Source: JBQTJN01 sp052387095
GTDB taxonomy: Bacteria; Pseudomonadota; Alphaproteobacteria; Micavibrionales; Micavibrionaceae
Assembly (NCBI GenBank): GCA_052387095.1
Contig: JBQTJN010000019.1
Coordinates: 4,541 to 68,540, forward strand
Reading direction: 5' to 3'
DNA: 64,000 bases
The translations under genes were made by a program, and so were the position numbers. The notes beneath the pieces were generated by a model. It did not search any database. It saw only the letters and a program-made list of their open reading frames with translations, and was not told the origin of the DNA. Shown here piece by piece: positions 50,009 through 59,188 of the stretch (the stretch's first letter is position 1; each line of letters begins with the position of its first letter).

Positions 50009-51025
50009 TCACTTCATGTCCCAAGCTTGCGGTTTCGTGGATGGACGCGCGCCTTCCTCCAGATCCGCGGGCGCATCGGCGATGACGGTTTCGCCCTCAT
50101 TGATGCCTTTGAGAATTTCAACCGCCTTCGGCGTGCGTGCGCCGGTGGTAACGGTGCGTTTTTCTAGTCTGCCTTTATTCACAACCCAGGCCGTCGAATT
50201 TTTCACCGCCGTGACAGGCAGCAGCAGCGCGTCTTTCTTCTCTGCGATGACGATGTTCGTTTCCGCCGTCATCCCGATCATGAGTTTCTGCGCATCTTCG
50301 TTTAAACTGATCCGCACGCGATAACTGCGCGCCACATCATCGCCCTTGGGCGTAATGCTCTGCACTGTGCCATGAAAAACCTCGCCGGGAAATGCATCGG
50401 CGCCGATCAGAACGCTTTGCCCCGGCTTAACAAGACTGACATCCTCTTCATCGATTTCCGCGGAAATCCGCATTGGCGCGCAGCAGGAAATCCAGAATAC
50501 CGGCTTGCCCGCCCCCGCCATTTCACCGACCTCGCCATCGCGGCGTATGACGGTGCCGGCTTCGGGCGCCAGCAATTTGAGATACCCCATCTCCGCCCTG
50601 ATCTGCTCGACGGTGGCGGCGGCAGCTCTAAAGGCGGCCTGGGCCTGGTCGAAATCCTGTTTGGAGACGAAACCTTTTTTGGCCAGCGGCGCCTTGCGGT
50701 CATAATCTTTTTTGGCAAGATCGGCCTGCGCCTGCGCCTCGGACAGGCGCCCCTGCAGATCCGTATCCTCCAGTTGGGCCATGACCTGGTCTTTTGCAAC
50801 GGTCTCGCCCTCATCGGTATTGAGAGACAGGAGGCGTGCCGAACTGCGCGGCGAGATTGGGACCATGATGGTCGGCTCAACAGTGCCCGTGGCATAAACC
50901 GCCTGCACAACTGGGCCTTTCTGTGGATTTACGCTGCGAAGCGTTTCACTGTTTTTTCCGAAGATCAACCAAGCCCCGCCGCCAAGCAGTGCCAGAACCA
51001 GTATTATGCCGACAAGCTTTTTCAT
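50009..51025 (-). CDS. periplasmic adaptor of an ABC exporter (HlyD/MacA family)
   Basis: A 338-residue membrane-fusion protein. An N-terminal membrane anchor (residues 4-22) is followed by a lipoyl-type half motif (ISPRSSARLLSLNTDEGETV), a coiled coil around KKDYDRKAPLAKKGFVSKQD, the second half motif (LLAPEAGTVIRRDGEVGEM), and beta domains to the end. The start MKKLVGIILVLALLGGG is chosen because it gives a proper anchor. It leads the three-gene exporter operon. Confidence 0.92.
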   Translation of the reverse strand: MKKLVGIILVLALLGGGAWLIFGKNSETLRSVNPQKGPVVQAVYATGTVEPTIMVPISPRSSARLLSLNTDEGETVAKDQVMAQLEDTDLQGRLSEAQAQADLAKKDYDRKAPLAKKGFVSKQDFDQAQAAFRAAAATVEQIRAEMGYLKLLAPEAGTVIRRDGEVGEMAGAGKPVFWISCCAPMRISAEIDEEDVSLVKPGQSVLIGADAFPGEVFHGTVQSITPKGDDVARSYRVRISLNEDAQKLMIGMTAETNIVIAEKKDALLLPVTAVKNSTAWVVNKGRLEKRTVTTGARTPKAVEILKGINEGETVIADAPADLEEGARPSTKPQAWDMK

Positions 51026-51178
51026 TATGATCCTTGATGTGGGGCACCTGATACGTTCAGAGGCCAGAAAATCCTGTGTTTGTAAAGTGATAATAGGCAA
51101 AAAACAGCGCGCCTCAAGCATTGACGAACCGGGATGCCGGACTTACATAAGAGGCATATACTTTAAAGGTTATATTTA

Positions 51179-51452
51179 GGGTCAAGACTTATAAACCATG
51201 ACGAATTCTGTTGAACAAAAAAAGCGTAGATGCAAGGCAAAGCCGCGCAGCGCATGCCGTAGCCTATACGCAAGCGGCTTTAACGCTGCAGATATGCTTT
51301 TCTTGTTCAACCCTTCACGGGCGTGGCAAAACAGCCGGCCTGATCGTTCAAAGCCCTTGCCATTAGCGCTGAAGCTAGTGGCCGCGGGCTTTTCACTTCC
51401 ATCCCGGCTGTTTTGCCAGCGCAGAATCGACATGGTTTATAAGTCTTGACCC
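51179..51452. mobile_element. 274-bp MITE with TA duplication
   Basis: Perfect 22-bp terminal inverted repeats (GGGTCAAGACTTATAAACCA then TG at the left, the complement at the right), each flanked by TA, the target-site duplication of IS630/Tc1-type elements. There is also an inner perfect inverted repeat GGCAAAACAGCCGG / CCGGCTGTTTTGCC. No transposase is encoded. It lies in the region between two divergent efflux operons, so it may change their promoters; the right end stops 18 bases before the adaptor ATG. Confidence 0.85.
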
Positions 51453-51469
51453 TAATTCCGGACCAGCAA

Positions 51470-52678
51470 ATGCCCTCTGTAAAAAACGCCCGTCTTTATT
51501 TAGGTCTTGCCGCCGCCGGCCTGCTCGCCTGTGCCGGCCTGTTTTTGGGCCATGCGGCCGAATCCGCCGATCCCCGCCCCGCCCTGCCGCCCTTGCCGGT
51601 CGAGGCACTTGTGCTGAAAGAACAAAGTGCGCAGGTCTGGCAGAATTTCTCCGGCCGTCTCCAGGCCATTGATTACGTCGAGGTGCGCCCGCAGGTTAGT
51701 GGCCGCGTCCAGGAAATAAAATTCGAAGACGGCCAGCTTGTGAATAAGGATGATGTCCTGTTCGTGATCGAACCCGCACCTTACAAGGCCGCGGTCGCGC
51801 AGGCACAGGCTGACCTGCAGGCGGCAATGGATCAATCGACACTCGCGCAGAAAGATCTCGCCCGCGCCGAAGAGCTGATCAAAACCGAAGCCATTCCAAA
51901 AAGAGTGTATGACGAGCGCAAATCAGGCGCGCAGGTGGCCAAAAGCACCATCGCCTCCGCCTCCGCCCGCCTCGAGCAGGCCAAGATTGATCTCGACCAT
52001 GCCTATATCAAGGCGCCCATCGCGGGCCGCGTAAGCCGCGCCGAAATCACGCTCGGCAATGTCGTGCAGGCGGGACCGACCGCGCCCGTGCTCACCTCTA
52101 TCGTTTCGCAGGACGGTATCTACGCCGATTTCGATGTGGATGAGCGGACGTATCTGACCAACGTTCAGAGGGACGGCTCCAACCGCCAGGACGAGAACCA
52201 GCTCCCCGTCCGCATGCGCCTGAAAAACAATAATGAGGCGGTCTATGAAGGCCGCATCCACAGCTTCGATAACCGCATCGACACCGCCAGCGGCACCATC
52301 CGCGCCCGTGCATTTTTCCCCAATGAAAATGCCACGCTGCTGCCCGGCATGTTCGTGACCGTGGAGCTCGGCAGCGCCGATCAGGGTAAAAATATCATGG
52401 TGCCGGAACGCGCCATCGGCACCGACCAGGACCGCAAGTTCGTATACGTAGTGGGGGAAGGTAATAAACTGGTTTACCGCGAAGTGACACTCGGCGCGCA
52501 GGTGAACGGTGCGCAGCGTATTATCGCATCCGGCCTGCAGGGAGATGAGATTATTGTCACCGACGGATTGCAGCGCCTGCGCCCGGACACGGTGGTGCAG
52601 CCGAAGCTGAAAGAGGAAAAACCCGTAGGCGTTCCCGCGCCTCCGGCCTCGCTCGTTCCTGAGAAAGTCCAGAAATGA
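51470..52678 (+). CDS. RND efflux periplasmic adaptor (AcrA/MexA family)
   Basis: Membrane-fusion protein of 402 residues that links the RND pump to an outer-membrane channel. N-terminal helix with ALPPLPVEALVLKEQ after it, the first lipoyl half (EVRPQVSGRVQEIKFEDGQL), a hairpin of helices (DQSTLAQKDLARAEELIKTE), the second half (APIAGRVSRAEITLGNVV) and beta-barrel domains ending ERAIGTDQDRKFVYVV. The ATG giving MPSVKNARLYLGL follows the MITE; only weak CCGGA is seen as ribosome site. Confidence 0.93.
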   Translation: MPSVKNARLYLGLAAAGLLACAGLFLGHAAESADPRPALPPLPVEALVLKEQSAQVWQNFSGRLQAIDYVEVRPQVSGRVQEIKFEDGQLVNKDDVLFVIEPAPYKAAVAQAQADLQAAMDQSTLAQKDLARAEELIKTEAIPKRVYDERKSGAQVAKSTIASASARLEQAKIDLDHAYIKAPIAGRVSRAEITLGNVVQAGPTAPVLTSIVSQDGIYADFDVDERTYLTNVQRDGSNRQDENQLPVRMRLKNNNEAVYEGRIHSFDNRIDTASGTIRARAFFPNENATLLPGMFVTVELGSADQGKNIMVPERAIGTDQDRKFVYVVGEGNKLVYREVTLGAQVNGAQRIIASGLQGDEIIVTDGLQRLRPDTVVQPKLKEEKPVGVPAPPASLVPEKVQK

Positions 52679-52693
52679 TAGTTAGATACAAAC

Positions 52694-52778
52694 CGTCATT
52701 GCGAGGAGCGAAGCGACGCGGCAATCCAGCCTGCGGTGGGATGGATCGCCACGCTCATTTCATTCGCTCGCGATGACG
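52694..52778. repeat. dispersed palindromic repeat R6 (within the efflux operon)
   Basis: An 85-base copy of the CGTCATTGCGAGGAG family between the adaptor and the pump genes. It may lower or stabilise the downstream part of the transcript. Confidence 0.85.
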
Positions 52779-52798
52779 AATCCGGGGCAGGTTTTAAC

Positions 52799-55700
52799 AT
52801 GAATATCTCCACCTACTTCGTTGACCGGCCGATCTTCGCAGGGGTGATCTCGATTCTCGTCTTCATGGCCGGGTTGATTGCGCTGTTTCAATTGCCCATC
52901 TCCGAATACCCGGAAGTCTCGCCGCCTTCGATCGTCATCGCTACGCAATATCCCGGGGCCAACCCTGCTGTCATCGCCGAAACCGTGGCGACGCCGCTTG
53001 AGGAACAGATCAATGGTGTTGAGAACATGCTCTATATGCAATCGCTGGCCTCCGCCGACGGGTCGCTCGGCATCACCGTGACTTTTAAAATCGGCACCGA
53101 TCCCGATCTCGCGCAACAGCTCGTGCAGAACCGCGTCAATCAGGCCCTGCCGCGCCTGCCCGATATCGTTCGCCAGATCGGCGTCAACACGGTGAAAAGC
53201 TCGCCCGATCTGACGATGGTCGTGCATCTGCGCTCGCCGGGCGAACGCTACGATGCGCTTTATCTGCGCAATTTTGGAACCCTGAACGTCAAGGACCGCC
53301 TCGCGCGTCTCGCCGGCATCGGCCAGGTGCGTATTTTCGGCTCTGGCGACTATGCCATGCGCATCTGGCTCAACCCCGATAAAATCGCCGAGCGCGGCAT
53401 GAATGCCGGCGAAGTGGCAGACGCGATCCGCCGCCAGAATATCCAGGTCGCCGCCGGCGCCATCGGCGGCCCGCCTTATAACGAGCATGCCGAGATCCAG
53501 CTGCCGGTAAATACGCAGGGACGCTTGTCATCGCCGGAAGAATTCGGCGAAGTCATTATCAAGCGCGATGAAAACGGCGTCATCACGCGCCTGAGTGATG
53601 TCGGGCGCGTCGAACTCGCCGCGCAGCAATACGGCATGCGCTCGCTGCTCGATAATAAACCCGCCGTCGCCGCCGCGATTTTCGCGGCGCCGGGCTCGAA
53701 CGCGCTGCAGATTTCCACGGATGTCCGCAATGAAATGGCGGAGCTGAAGAAAACCTTTCCCGAGGATATTGATTACAGCATCGTCTACGACCCGACAGTG
53801 TTCGTGCGCGATTCCATCGACTCCGTCATTCATACGCTGCTTGAGGCGGTATTCTTGGTTGTCATTGTCGTCATTATCTTCCTGCAGACATGGCGCGCTT
53901 CGATCCTTCCTTTGCTGGCTGTGCCCGTTTCGATCGTCGGCACCTTTGCGCTGATGTACCTGCTCGGCTTTTCCATCAACGTGCTGTCGCTGTTTGGACT
54001 GATCCTCGCCATCGGTATCGTCGTCGACGATGCCATTGTCGTTGTTGAAAATGTCGAGCGCAATATTGAGGAGGGCTTGAAGCCCCGCGAGGCCACCATC
54101 AAGGCGATGGGTGAGGTGACGGGCCCGATTCTCGCGACCGCGCTGGTTCTGACGGGCGTGTTCGTGCCGATCTCCTTCGTCGCCGGCTTGACGGGGCAGT
54201 TTTATATCCAGTTCTCGCTCACGATTGCAATCGCCACGATCATCTCCACCTTTAATTCCCTCACCCTCAGTCCCGCCATGGCCGCGCTGCTGCTGAAACC
54301 GCACGATGCCAAGCCGGATATGCTGACGCGCCTGATGAATCTGCTCTTCGGCTGGTTTTTCCGTCTTTTTAACAAGGGTTTTAAACGTAGCGCCAATTTC
54401 TACGCCCGCTCTGTCCGCTTTAATATAGGCCGCAAATCCATTGTCATGATCATTTACGTGATCCTGCTCTGTGCCACCGCCTATAGCTTCAAACTCGTCC
54501 CCAAGGGTTTCGTCCCGGCGCAGGACAAGCAGTATCTCATCGCCTTTGCACAGCTCCCGGCCGGCGCGACGCTTGAACGCACCGAGGAAGTCATTCGCCG
54601 CATGTCGGAAATTTCCATGAAGGATGAAGGCGTTGCCAATTCCGTTGCGTTCCCGGGCCTCTCCATCAATGGTTTCATCAACTCCTCCAGCGCCGGTATT
54701 GTTTTCCTTCCGCTCAAATCTTTTGAAGAGCGCGATACGCCCGAACTGGCCGCCGGTGCGATTGCGGCAAGGCTCCAGGAACAATTCGGCAGCATTGAGC
54801 AGGCTTTCATCGCCATTTTCCCGCCGCCGCCGGTGCGCGGTCTCGGCACCGTGGGTGGGTTCAAACTGCAGATCGAGGACCGCACCGACGCGGGTTTCCA
54901 GGCGCTTGCCGATACCATCAACGCCGTGACCGCGAAAGCGTGGCAACGTCCCGAGCTCACCGGTGTCTTCAGCGGCTACGATGTCAACGTGCCCCAGCTC
55001 TACGCCAATCTCGACCGCACTAAGGCGATTCAGCTCGGCATCCCGGTCGATGAAGTTTTCCGCACGATGCAGGTTTATCTCGGCTCTCTCTATATTAATG
55101 ATTTCAACCAGTTCGGCCGCACCTACCAGGTCGTGGCGCAGGCCGACAAGGAATTCCGTGCCAGCCCGCAGGACATTGCGCGCCTGCAGGTTCGCAATAA
55201 TGAAGGCCACATGGTGCCGCTGGGCAGCGTCATGGATGTCAGGGAAACTTACGGCCCCGAAACGGTTTTGCGTTATAACAGCTTCCGCTCCGCCGATCTC
55301 AACGGCAACGCGGCGCCGGGTTATTCAAGCGGGCAGGCGCAGGCCGCGATCACGGAAATTCTGCGCGAAACCCTGCCGAAGGGCATGGATTTCGAATGGA
55401 CGGACCTGACCTACCAGCAGATTCTGTCCGGCAACACCACGATTTATATTTTCCCGCTTTGCATCCTGCTCGTCTTCCTGGTGCTCGCGGCGCAGTATGA
55501 GAGCTTCATCCTTCCCTTAACCGTCATCCTGATCGTGCCGATGAGTATTCTCTCGGCGCTGGCCGGCATTTACCTCACCGGCGGCGACAATAATATTTTC
55601 ACGCAGATCAGCCTCTTCGTTCTCGCGGGCCTTGCCTGCAAGAACGCCATCCTGATCGTCGAATTCGCGCATCAGCTCGAATTGCACGGCAAGGGTTTAA

Positions 55701-55966
55701 TCGAGGCGGTGATCGAGGCGGCGCGCCTGCGTCTTCGCCCCATTCTCATGACATCTTTTGCCTTCATCATGGGCGTGCTGCCACTGGTTCTCTCTCACGG
55801 CGCCGGTGCGGAAATGCGCCATGCTATCGGTATTGCTGTTTTCTCCGGTATGCTGGGCGTGACTTTCTTCGGGATTTTCATGACGCCGGCCTTTTATGTG
55901 CTGCTGCGTCTCTTCGGTGATTTTGTTGGCGGCGCGAAGCACGCGCACCAGGCGAAGCCGGATTAA
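52799..55966 (+). CDS. RND efflux pump (AcrB/MexB family)
   Basis: Proton-driven trimeric exporter of the inner membrane, 1055 residues, the usual length. N-terminus MNISTYFVDRPIFAGVIS, then the porter domain (PPSIVIATQYPGANPAVIAE), TM2-6 with the proton-relay DD in GIVVDDAIVVVENVERN, the second half (LPAGATLERTEEV, then the GFKLQIEDR segment) and TM8-12 with the GLACKNAILIVEFAHQL motif holding the conserved lysine. The upstream ATG at 52736 lies in repeat R6 and is rejected. The drug range cannot be told from sequence. Confidence 0.97.
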   Translation: MNISTYFVDRPIFAGVISILVFMAGLIALFQLPISEYPEVSPPSIVIATQYPGANPAVIAETVATPLEEQINGVENMLYMQSLASADGSLGITVTFKIGTDPDLAQQLVQNRVNQALPRLPDIVRQIGVNTVKSSPDLTMVVHLRSPGERYDALYLRNFGTLNVKDRLARLAGIGQVRIFGSGDYAMRIWLNPDKIAERGMNAGEVADAIRRQNIQVAAGAIGGPPYNEHAEIQLPVNTQGRLSSPEEFGEVIIKRDENGVITRLSDVGRVELAAQQYGMRSLLDNKPAVAAAIFAAPGSNALQISTDVRNEMAELKKTFPEDIDYSIVYDPTVFVRDSIDSVIHTLLEAVFLVVIVVIIFLQTWRASILPLLAVPVSIVGTFALMYLLGFSINVLSLFGLILAIGIVVDDAIVVVENVERNIEEGLKPREATIKAMGEVTGPILATALVLTGVFVPISFVAGLTGQFYIQFSLTIAIATIISTFNSLTLSPAMAALLLKPHDAKPDMLTRLMNLLFGWFFRLFNKGFKRSANFYARSVRFNIGRKSIVMIIYVILLCATAYSFKLVPKGFVPAQDKQYLIAFAQLPAGATLERTEEVIRRMSEISMKDEGVANSVAFPGLSINGFINSSSAGIVFLPLKSFEERDTPELAAGAIAARLQEQFGSIEQAFIAIFPPPPVRGLGTVGGFKLQIEDRTDAGFQALADTINAVTAKAWQRPELTGVFSGYDVNVPQLYANLDRTKAIQLGIPVDEVFRTMQVYLGSLYINDFNQFGRTYQVVAQADKEFRASPQDIARLQVRNNEGHMVPLGSVMDVRETYGPETVLRYNSFRSADLNGNAAPGYSSGQAQAAITEILRETLPKGMDFEWTDLTYQQILSGNTTIYIFPLCILLVFLVLAAQYESFILPLTVILIVPMSILSALAGIYLTGGDNNIFTQISLFVLAGLACKNAILIVEFAHQLELHGKGLIEAVIEAARLRLRPILMTSFAFIMGVLPLVLSHGAGAEMRHAIGIAVFSGMLGVTFFGIFMTPAFYVLLRLFGDFVGGAKHAHQAKPD

Positions 55967-57261
55967 TCCGGCAGGCGTTCGCAGATCATCAGCCACCACA
56001 CAAAAACCGTGATTCCGAGATTCCCAAGCGAAAAGGCTAGAAACAGCTCCATCATGCTCCAGCCCGTGCCGAGGATGGCTGCCGAAATAACCGAAGACAA
56101 AATAACAAAGAACGCATTGATCAGCGCGCTACCCGCCAGCACCGAAGCGCGGGCATTCTCGGGCGTGCGGTGTTGAATGACGGCATTGAGCGGCACTTCG
56201 AATAACCCGCCGCACATGGCGATCAGGAACAGATCGGCAATAATCCGCCAGTGGGCGGGCGTAGCCACGAAATCGCTGAGCGGCAGCAATTCTCTGGCAT
56301 TTTTCTGCACGCCTTCATTTGCCAGGTAAAAATCCAGCGAGAAAAGCGTGATGCCGATCAGGGCAATGGGAACAAGCGATGCTTTCACCTGGCCTTTGAG
56401 CAGCTTATCGCTAAGCAAACTGCCACCCGCCACGCCAACGGAAAAAACTGTCAGGAACATCGTAAGCACGGCCTCGCTCGCACCCAGCGTCGTGTAGGTA
56501 TAATTTGCGAACTGTGCCATGAACATCGCACCGAGAAAATAAAACCAGCCGATTCCCATCACGGAGAAAACAATGTCGCGGCTCTGGCGAAAAATATTTC
56601 CGACGAGGTGCCAGATTTGCTTCGGGACATTCAGATGGATGCCTGCTTCATTGTATTGCGCCGGGAAGGCGGGAATGAACAGGCTGGCGATAAAGCCGGT
56701 CACGGCGCAGAAACCGATTGCGCCACTGACCAATGAGGGGCCGTTCTCCATTGCCACCAGCACGGTACCCCCAATCGTACCGGTAAGAATGGCAATAAAA
56801 ATCACCATATTGAGAAGTGCGTTGCCGCCGATCAGCTCCTCCGGCTGCAGCTTGTCGGGGATGATGGCATAGCGCGCCGGCCCGAACAGCGCGGAATGCG
56901 TACCGAGGCAGAACAGCGTAAAAAAACATAATTGTATCGACGCGGCCATAAGCGCGGTGATACCGACAAGGGCAATGCCGATCTCGGCCGCTTTGATGCA
57001 GCGGATCAGTTTGCCGCGCGAAAATTTATCGGCCAGCTGTCCGGCGAGCGGCGAAAACAGCAGGAACGGCAAAATGAACACCCCGGCCGCGAGCGTCGTC
57101 AGGATCTGCGGGCTCATCGCGCCCTGGAAGGCCGGATTGTACAGCAGCAGCACCACCAGCGCGCTTTTGAAAAGATTGTCGTGGAACGCGCCCAGGAACT
57201 GCGCCGTGAGAAGAGGGCTGAAACGGCGGCTGATCAAAAGGGGCGGGAGTCTTTTCTGCAT
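55963..57261 (-). CDS. MFS transporter, LplT-like
   Basis: A 432-residue twelve-helix MFS protein related to lysophospholipid flippase LplT and the MFS half of Aas fusion proteins. N-terminus with RFSPLLTAQFLGAFHDNLFK, the typical start of this group, then LAGQLADKFSRGKLIR, the A-motif loop, and GPARYAIIPDKLQPEELIGG. It may return lysophospholipids to the inner leaflet. No acyltransferase is fused. Its end overlaps the convergent RND gene by four bases. Confidence 0.88.
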   Translation of the reverse strand: MQKRLPPLLISRRFSPLLTAQFLGAFHDNLFKSALVVLLLYNPAFQGAMSPQILTTLAAGVFILPFLLFSPLAGQLADKFSRGKLIRCIKAAEIGIALVGITALMAASIQLCFFTLFCLGTHSALFGPARYAIIPDKLQPEELIGGNALLNMVIFIAILTGTIGGTVLVAMENGPSLVSGAIGFCAVTGFIASLFIPAFPAQYNEAGIHLNVPKQIWHLVGNIFRQSRDIVFSVMGIGWFYFLGAMFMAQFANYTYTTLGASEAVLTMFLTVFSVGVAGGSLLSDKLLKGQVKASLVPIALIGITLFSLDFYLANEGVQKNARELLPLSDFVATPAHWRIIADLFLIAMCGGLFEVPLNAVIQHRTPENARASVLAGSALINAFFVILSSVISAAILGTGWSMMELFLAFSLGNLGITVFVWWLMICERLPD

Positions 57262-57377
57262 GCAACGCTTTTAAGAATAACAGCAATCTGATGCAAGCGG
57301 TAGATCTGATTCGGCATAAAACCGGAACTCTGTGCCTATTCGCGGCGTTTGTAACATGAGACCTCAGGAGATTAATA

Positions 57378-57668
57378 ATGAACAGAGAACTAAAAAATCA
57401 GCCGCATTCGCCTTATTCGAAAATCATAAAATCCGCAGCCATCAAGGATCCGGAGCGAATCTATGAAAAACCGCAGGACGTGCAGCAGGACAACCGCCTC
57501 GACCGCGATGATAAAATCAGGATCCTCGAAAGCTGGGCCGTCGACATGGAATCGCTCATGCGTGCCGAGGAGGAAAATATGACATCCGACAGGACTGTTC
57601 CGCGGGCACCGGAAAAATTGCGGGAGATTCAGGACGCTCTACGCTGTCTCCGCGATGAGGTTTACTGA
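57378..57668 (+). CDS. conserved hypothetical protein
   Basis: A 96-residue protein resembling small alphaproteobacterial proteins with the pattern KPQDVQQDNRLDRDDKIRIL followed by ESWAVDMESLMRAEEENM. It is acidic and helical, with no signal peptide. GGAG lies 12 bases before the ATG. Function unknown. It lies between the MFS gene (divergent) and the convergent methyltransferase gene, with a 3-base gap to the latter. Confidence 0.7.
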   Translation: MNRELKNQPHSPYSKIIKSAAIKDPERIYEKPQDVQQDNRLDRDDKIRILESWAVDMESLMRAEEENMTSDRTVPRAPEKLREIQDALRCLRDEVY

Positions 57669-57671
57669 AAA

Positions 57672-58841
57672 TTATCCGGCCAGCACCCCTTCAAGATAAT
57701 GGGTTGTGACCCCGAATTGCTTTTTAAAGGCTCCGATATCCTCTGCCGTTTTTGACCGGACGTTTTTATCGCCTTTTTTCTTTTGTGCGGTAATCATGAT
57801 ATTTTTCGCGGTGTGGGCATCTGATATGAATTCGAATATTTTGACCTCATAGCCGTAATATTCCAGAAAAAGCCCGCGCAGCGCATCGGTGACCATTTCC
57901 GCCTGCCGCTCCATAAAAATCCCGTGCCGGGTTAAAAGACCGAACGGACTGTCCGTGTTTTTTGTTTCCATTTCGCGCCTGATCTGTTTGTGGCAACATG
58001 GTGCGGCAATAATAAGCGCGGCGCCGGCCATTATGCCCTTGGCAATCGCATCATCCGTCGCCGTATCGCATGCATGCAGCGCAATGAGCAAATTCGCCGC
58101 GCCGGTTTTGAAATCCGTAATACTGCCCTGCTCGAATTTCAGCGATCCAAACGAAGACTCAACGGCGATTTTATTGCACAGCGAGACAAGATCGGCGCGC
58201 TGTTCAACGCCGGTCACCTGCGCGTCGATTTTGCGGATATTTTTCAGGTAATCATACAGCGCGAAGGTGAGATACCCCTTGCCGGCGCCCATATCGATGA
58301 TGGTGTGCAGGCTTTCCGGCGGCATGTCTTTGGTCAGGCTGTCGATTACTTCAATATATTTATTGATCTGGCGAAATTTATCCTGCGCCTTGTCGAAGAC
58401 ACGGCCTTGCGGATCTGTAATTTTTAGAGCCTGAAGATAATACGTGCCGGGCGAGGGAAGCCATCTTTTCTTGGCGCGGTCGTGTTCGACGGCCTGGACT
58501 CGGGTTTGTGCCGCCAGCTTTTCCTTCAGCGTATTATTCTCAAAAATCAGGTCCTGCTGCGTGGTAAACAGGGTGGCGGTTTTAAATTCATGCTCCAGCG
58601 CGCTCTGAATTTTACCAAGCGCTGTTCTCGCATCGTGATTTTTAACGATATCGCGGGTTTGGTAGTGATAAGTGAAACTAAGTTTCTCTTCGCATTTGAC
58701 CATGATCCTGCGGACATGGATTTTCTTTAAGCCCTCGTCCCCACCCGTGTAATGACCAAGCGAGAGTTTGACGAAATCGCCGCGTTCCAAAGCTTCTTTC
58801 AGTATCTCGATGAATTTGGATTTTGCGGAATCTGTGTTCAT
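57672..58841 (-). CDS. class I SAM-dependent methyltransferase
   Basis: A 389-residue protein. The N-terminal 130 residues are a helical and beta domain of unknown type. The SAM motif is IDMGAGKGYLTFALYDYL at about residues 195-212, and the LLIALHACDTATDDAIAKG segment with IIAAPCCHKQIRREM (CCH motif) resembles the Methyltransf_32/METTL25 group, thought to act on RNA or protein. It ends three bases from the convergent small gene. Its start lies 15 bases from the 3' half of a split tRNA gene. Confidence 0.85.
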   Translation of the reverse strand: MNTDSAKSKFIEILKEALERGDFVKLSLGHYTGGDEGLKKIHVRRIMVKCEEKLSFTYHYQTRDIVKNHDARTALGKIQSALEHEFKTATLFTTQQDLIFENNTLKEKLAAQTRVQAVEHDRAKKRWLPSPGTYYLQALKITDPQGRVFDKAQDKFRQINKYIEVIDSLTKDMPPESLHTIIDMGAGKGYLTFALYDYLKNIRKIDAQVTGVEQRADLVSLCNKIAVESSFGSLKFEQGSITDFKTGAANLLIALHACDTATDDAIAKGIMAGAALIIAAPCCHKQIRREMETKNTDSPFGLLTRHGIFMERQAEMVTDALRGLFLEYYGYEVKIFEFISDAHTAKNIMITAQKKKGDKNVRSKTAEDIGAFKKQFGVTTHYLEGVLAG

Positions 58842-58857
58842 AAAATTCCTGTCAGGA

Positions 58858-58904
58858 TGGTGGCTGAGGAGGGATTTGAACCCCCGACCAAAGGATTATG
58901 ATTC
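58858..58904 (-). pseudogene. 3' half of the split tRNA-Met gene
   Basis: Read on the minus strand this is GAATCATAATCC, then TTTGGTC, the T arm with TTCAAAT, the acceptor 3' strand CTCAGCC, and ACCA. The matching 5' half lies at 62802-62841 with acceptor GGCTGAG, the exact complement. The gene therefore once was whole and is now divided by a 3.9-kb insertion. The 12-base core GAATCATAATCC is present at both joints. Confidence 0.85.
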
Positions 58905-59188
58905 GGCTTGGGAAGGCTTTCAAGTTGTTAGTTTGCATGAGGTCTTGTAGCTCTAAAGTACAGCCACATTAGGTTTCAGGCTCTCAGCCTTAAATAACTT
59001 GTTAGAACCTTAACGAGTTAATTCAGGGTTTCTGATACCCCAGAAATACCCTCAAATATAGTGGTTAGCCATGGTTAATGCTCAATACCTTTACTTATGA
59101 TTGTAATTTGAAGGAGTTTAACAACAAAAACCCCACAAATTTTATAATTTGATTGCGTACAGAATTATTTTTAACTAATAAACATATT
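58905..59188. other. left end of the island, non-coding
   Basis: No gene is visible in these 284 bases. They contain the arm-like repeats at 59035-59052 and, near the right, a perfect TATAAT at 59143-59148 that may be the -10 box of the peptidase gene. AAGGAG at 59110-59116 is too far from any start to act as its ribosome site. Confidence 0.5.

Noticed and set aside
48874..50085. 403-codon open frame on the plus strand opposite the ABC permease
   Set aside because: Shadow of a clear FtsX/MacB permease; no family features.
53528..55210. 560-codon open frame on the minus strand opposite the RND pump
   Set aside because: Composition is dominated by His, Arg and Asp, typical of a shadow of hydrophobic codons; the pump frame is certain.
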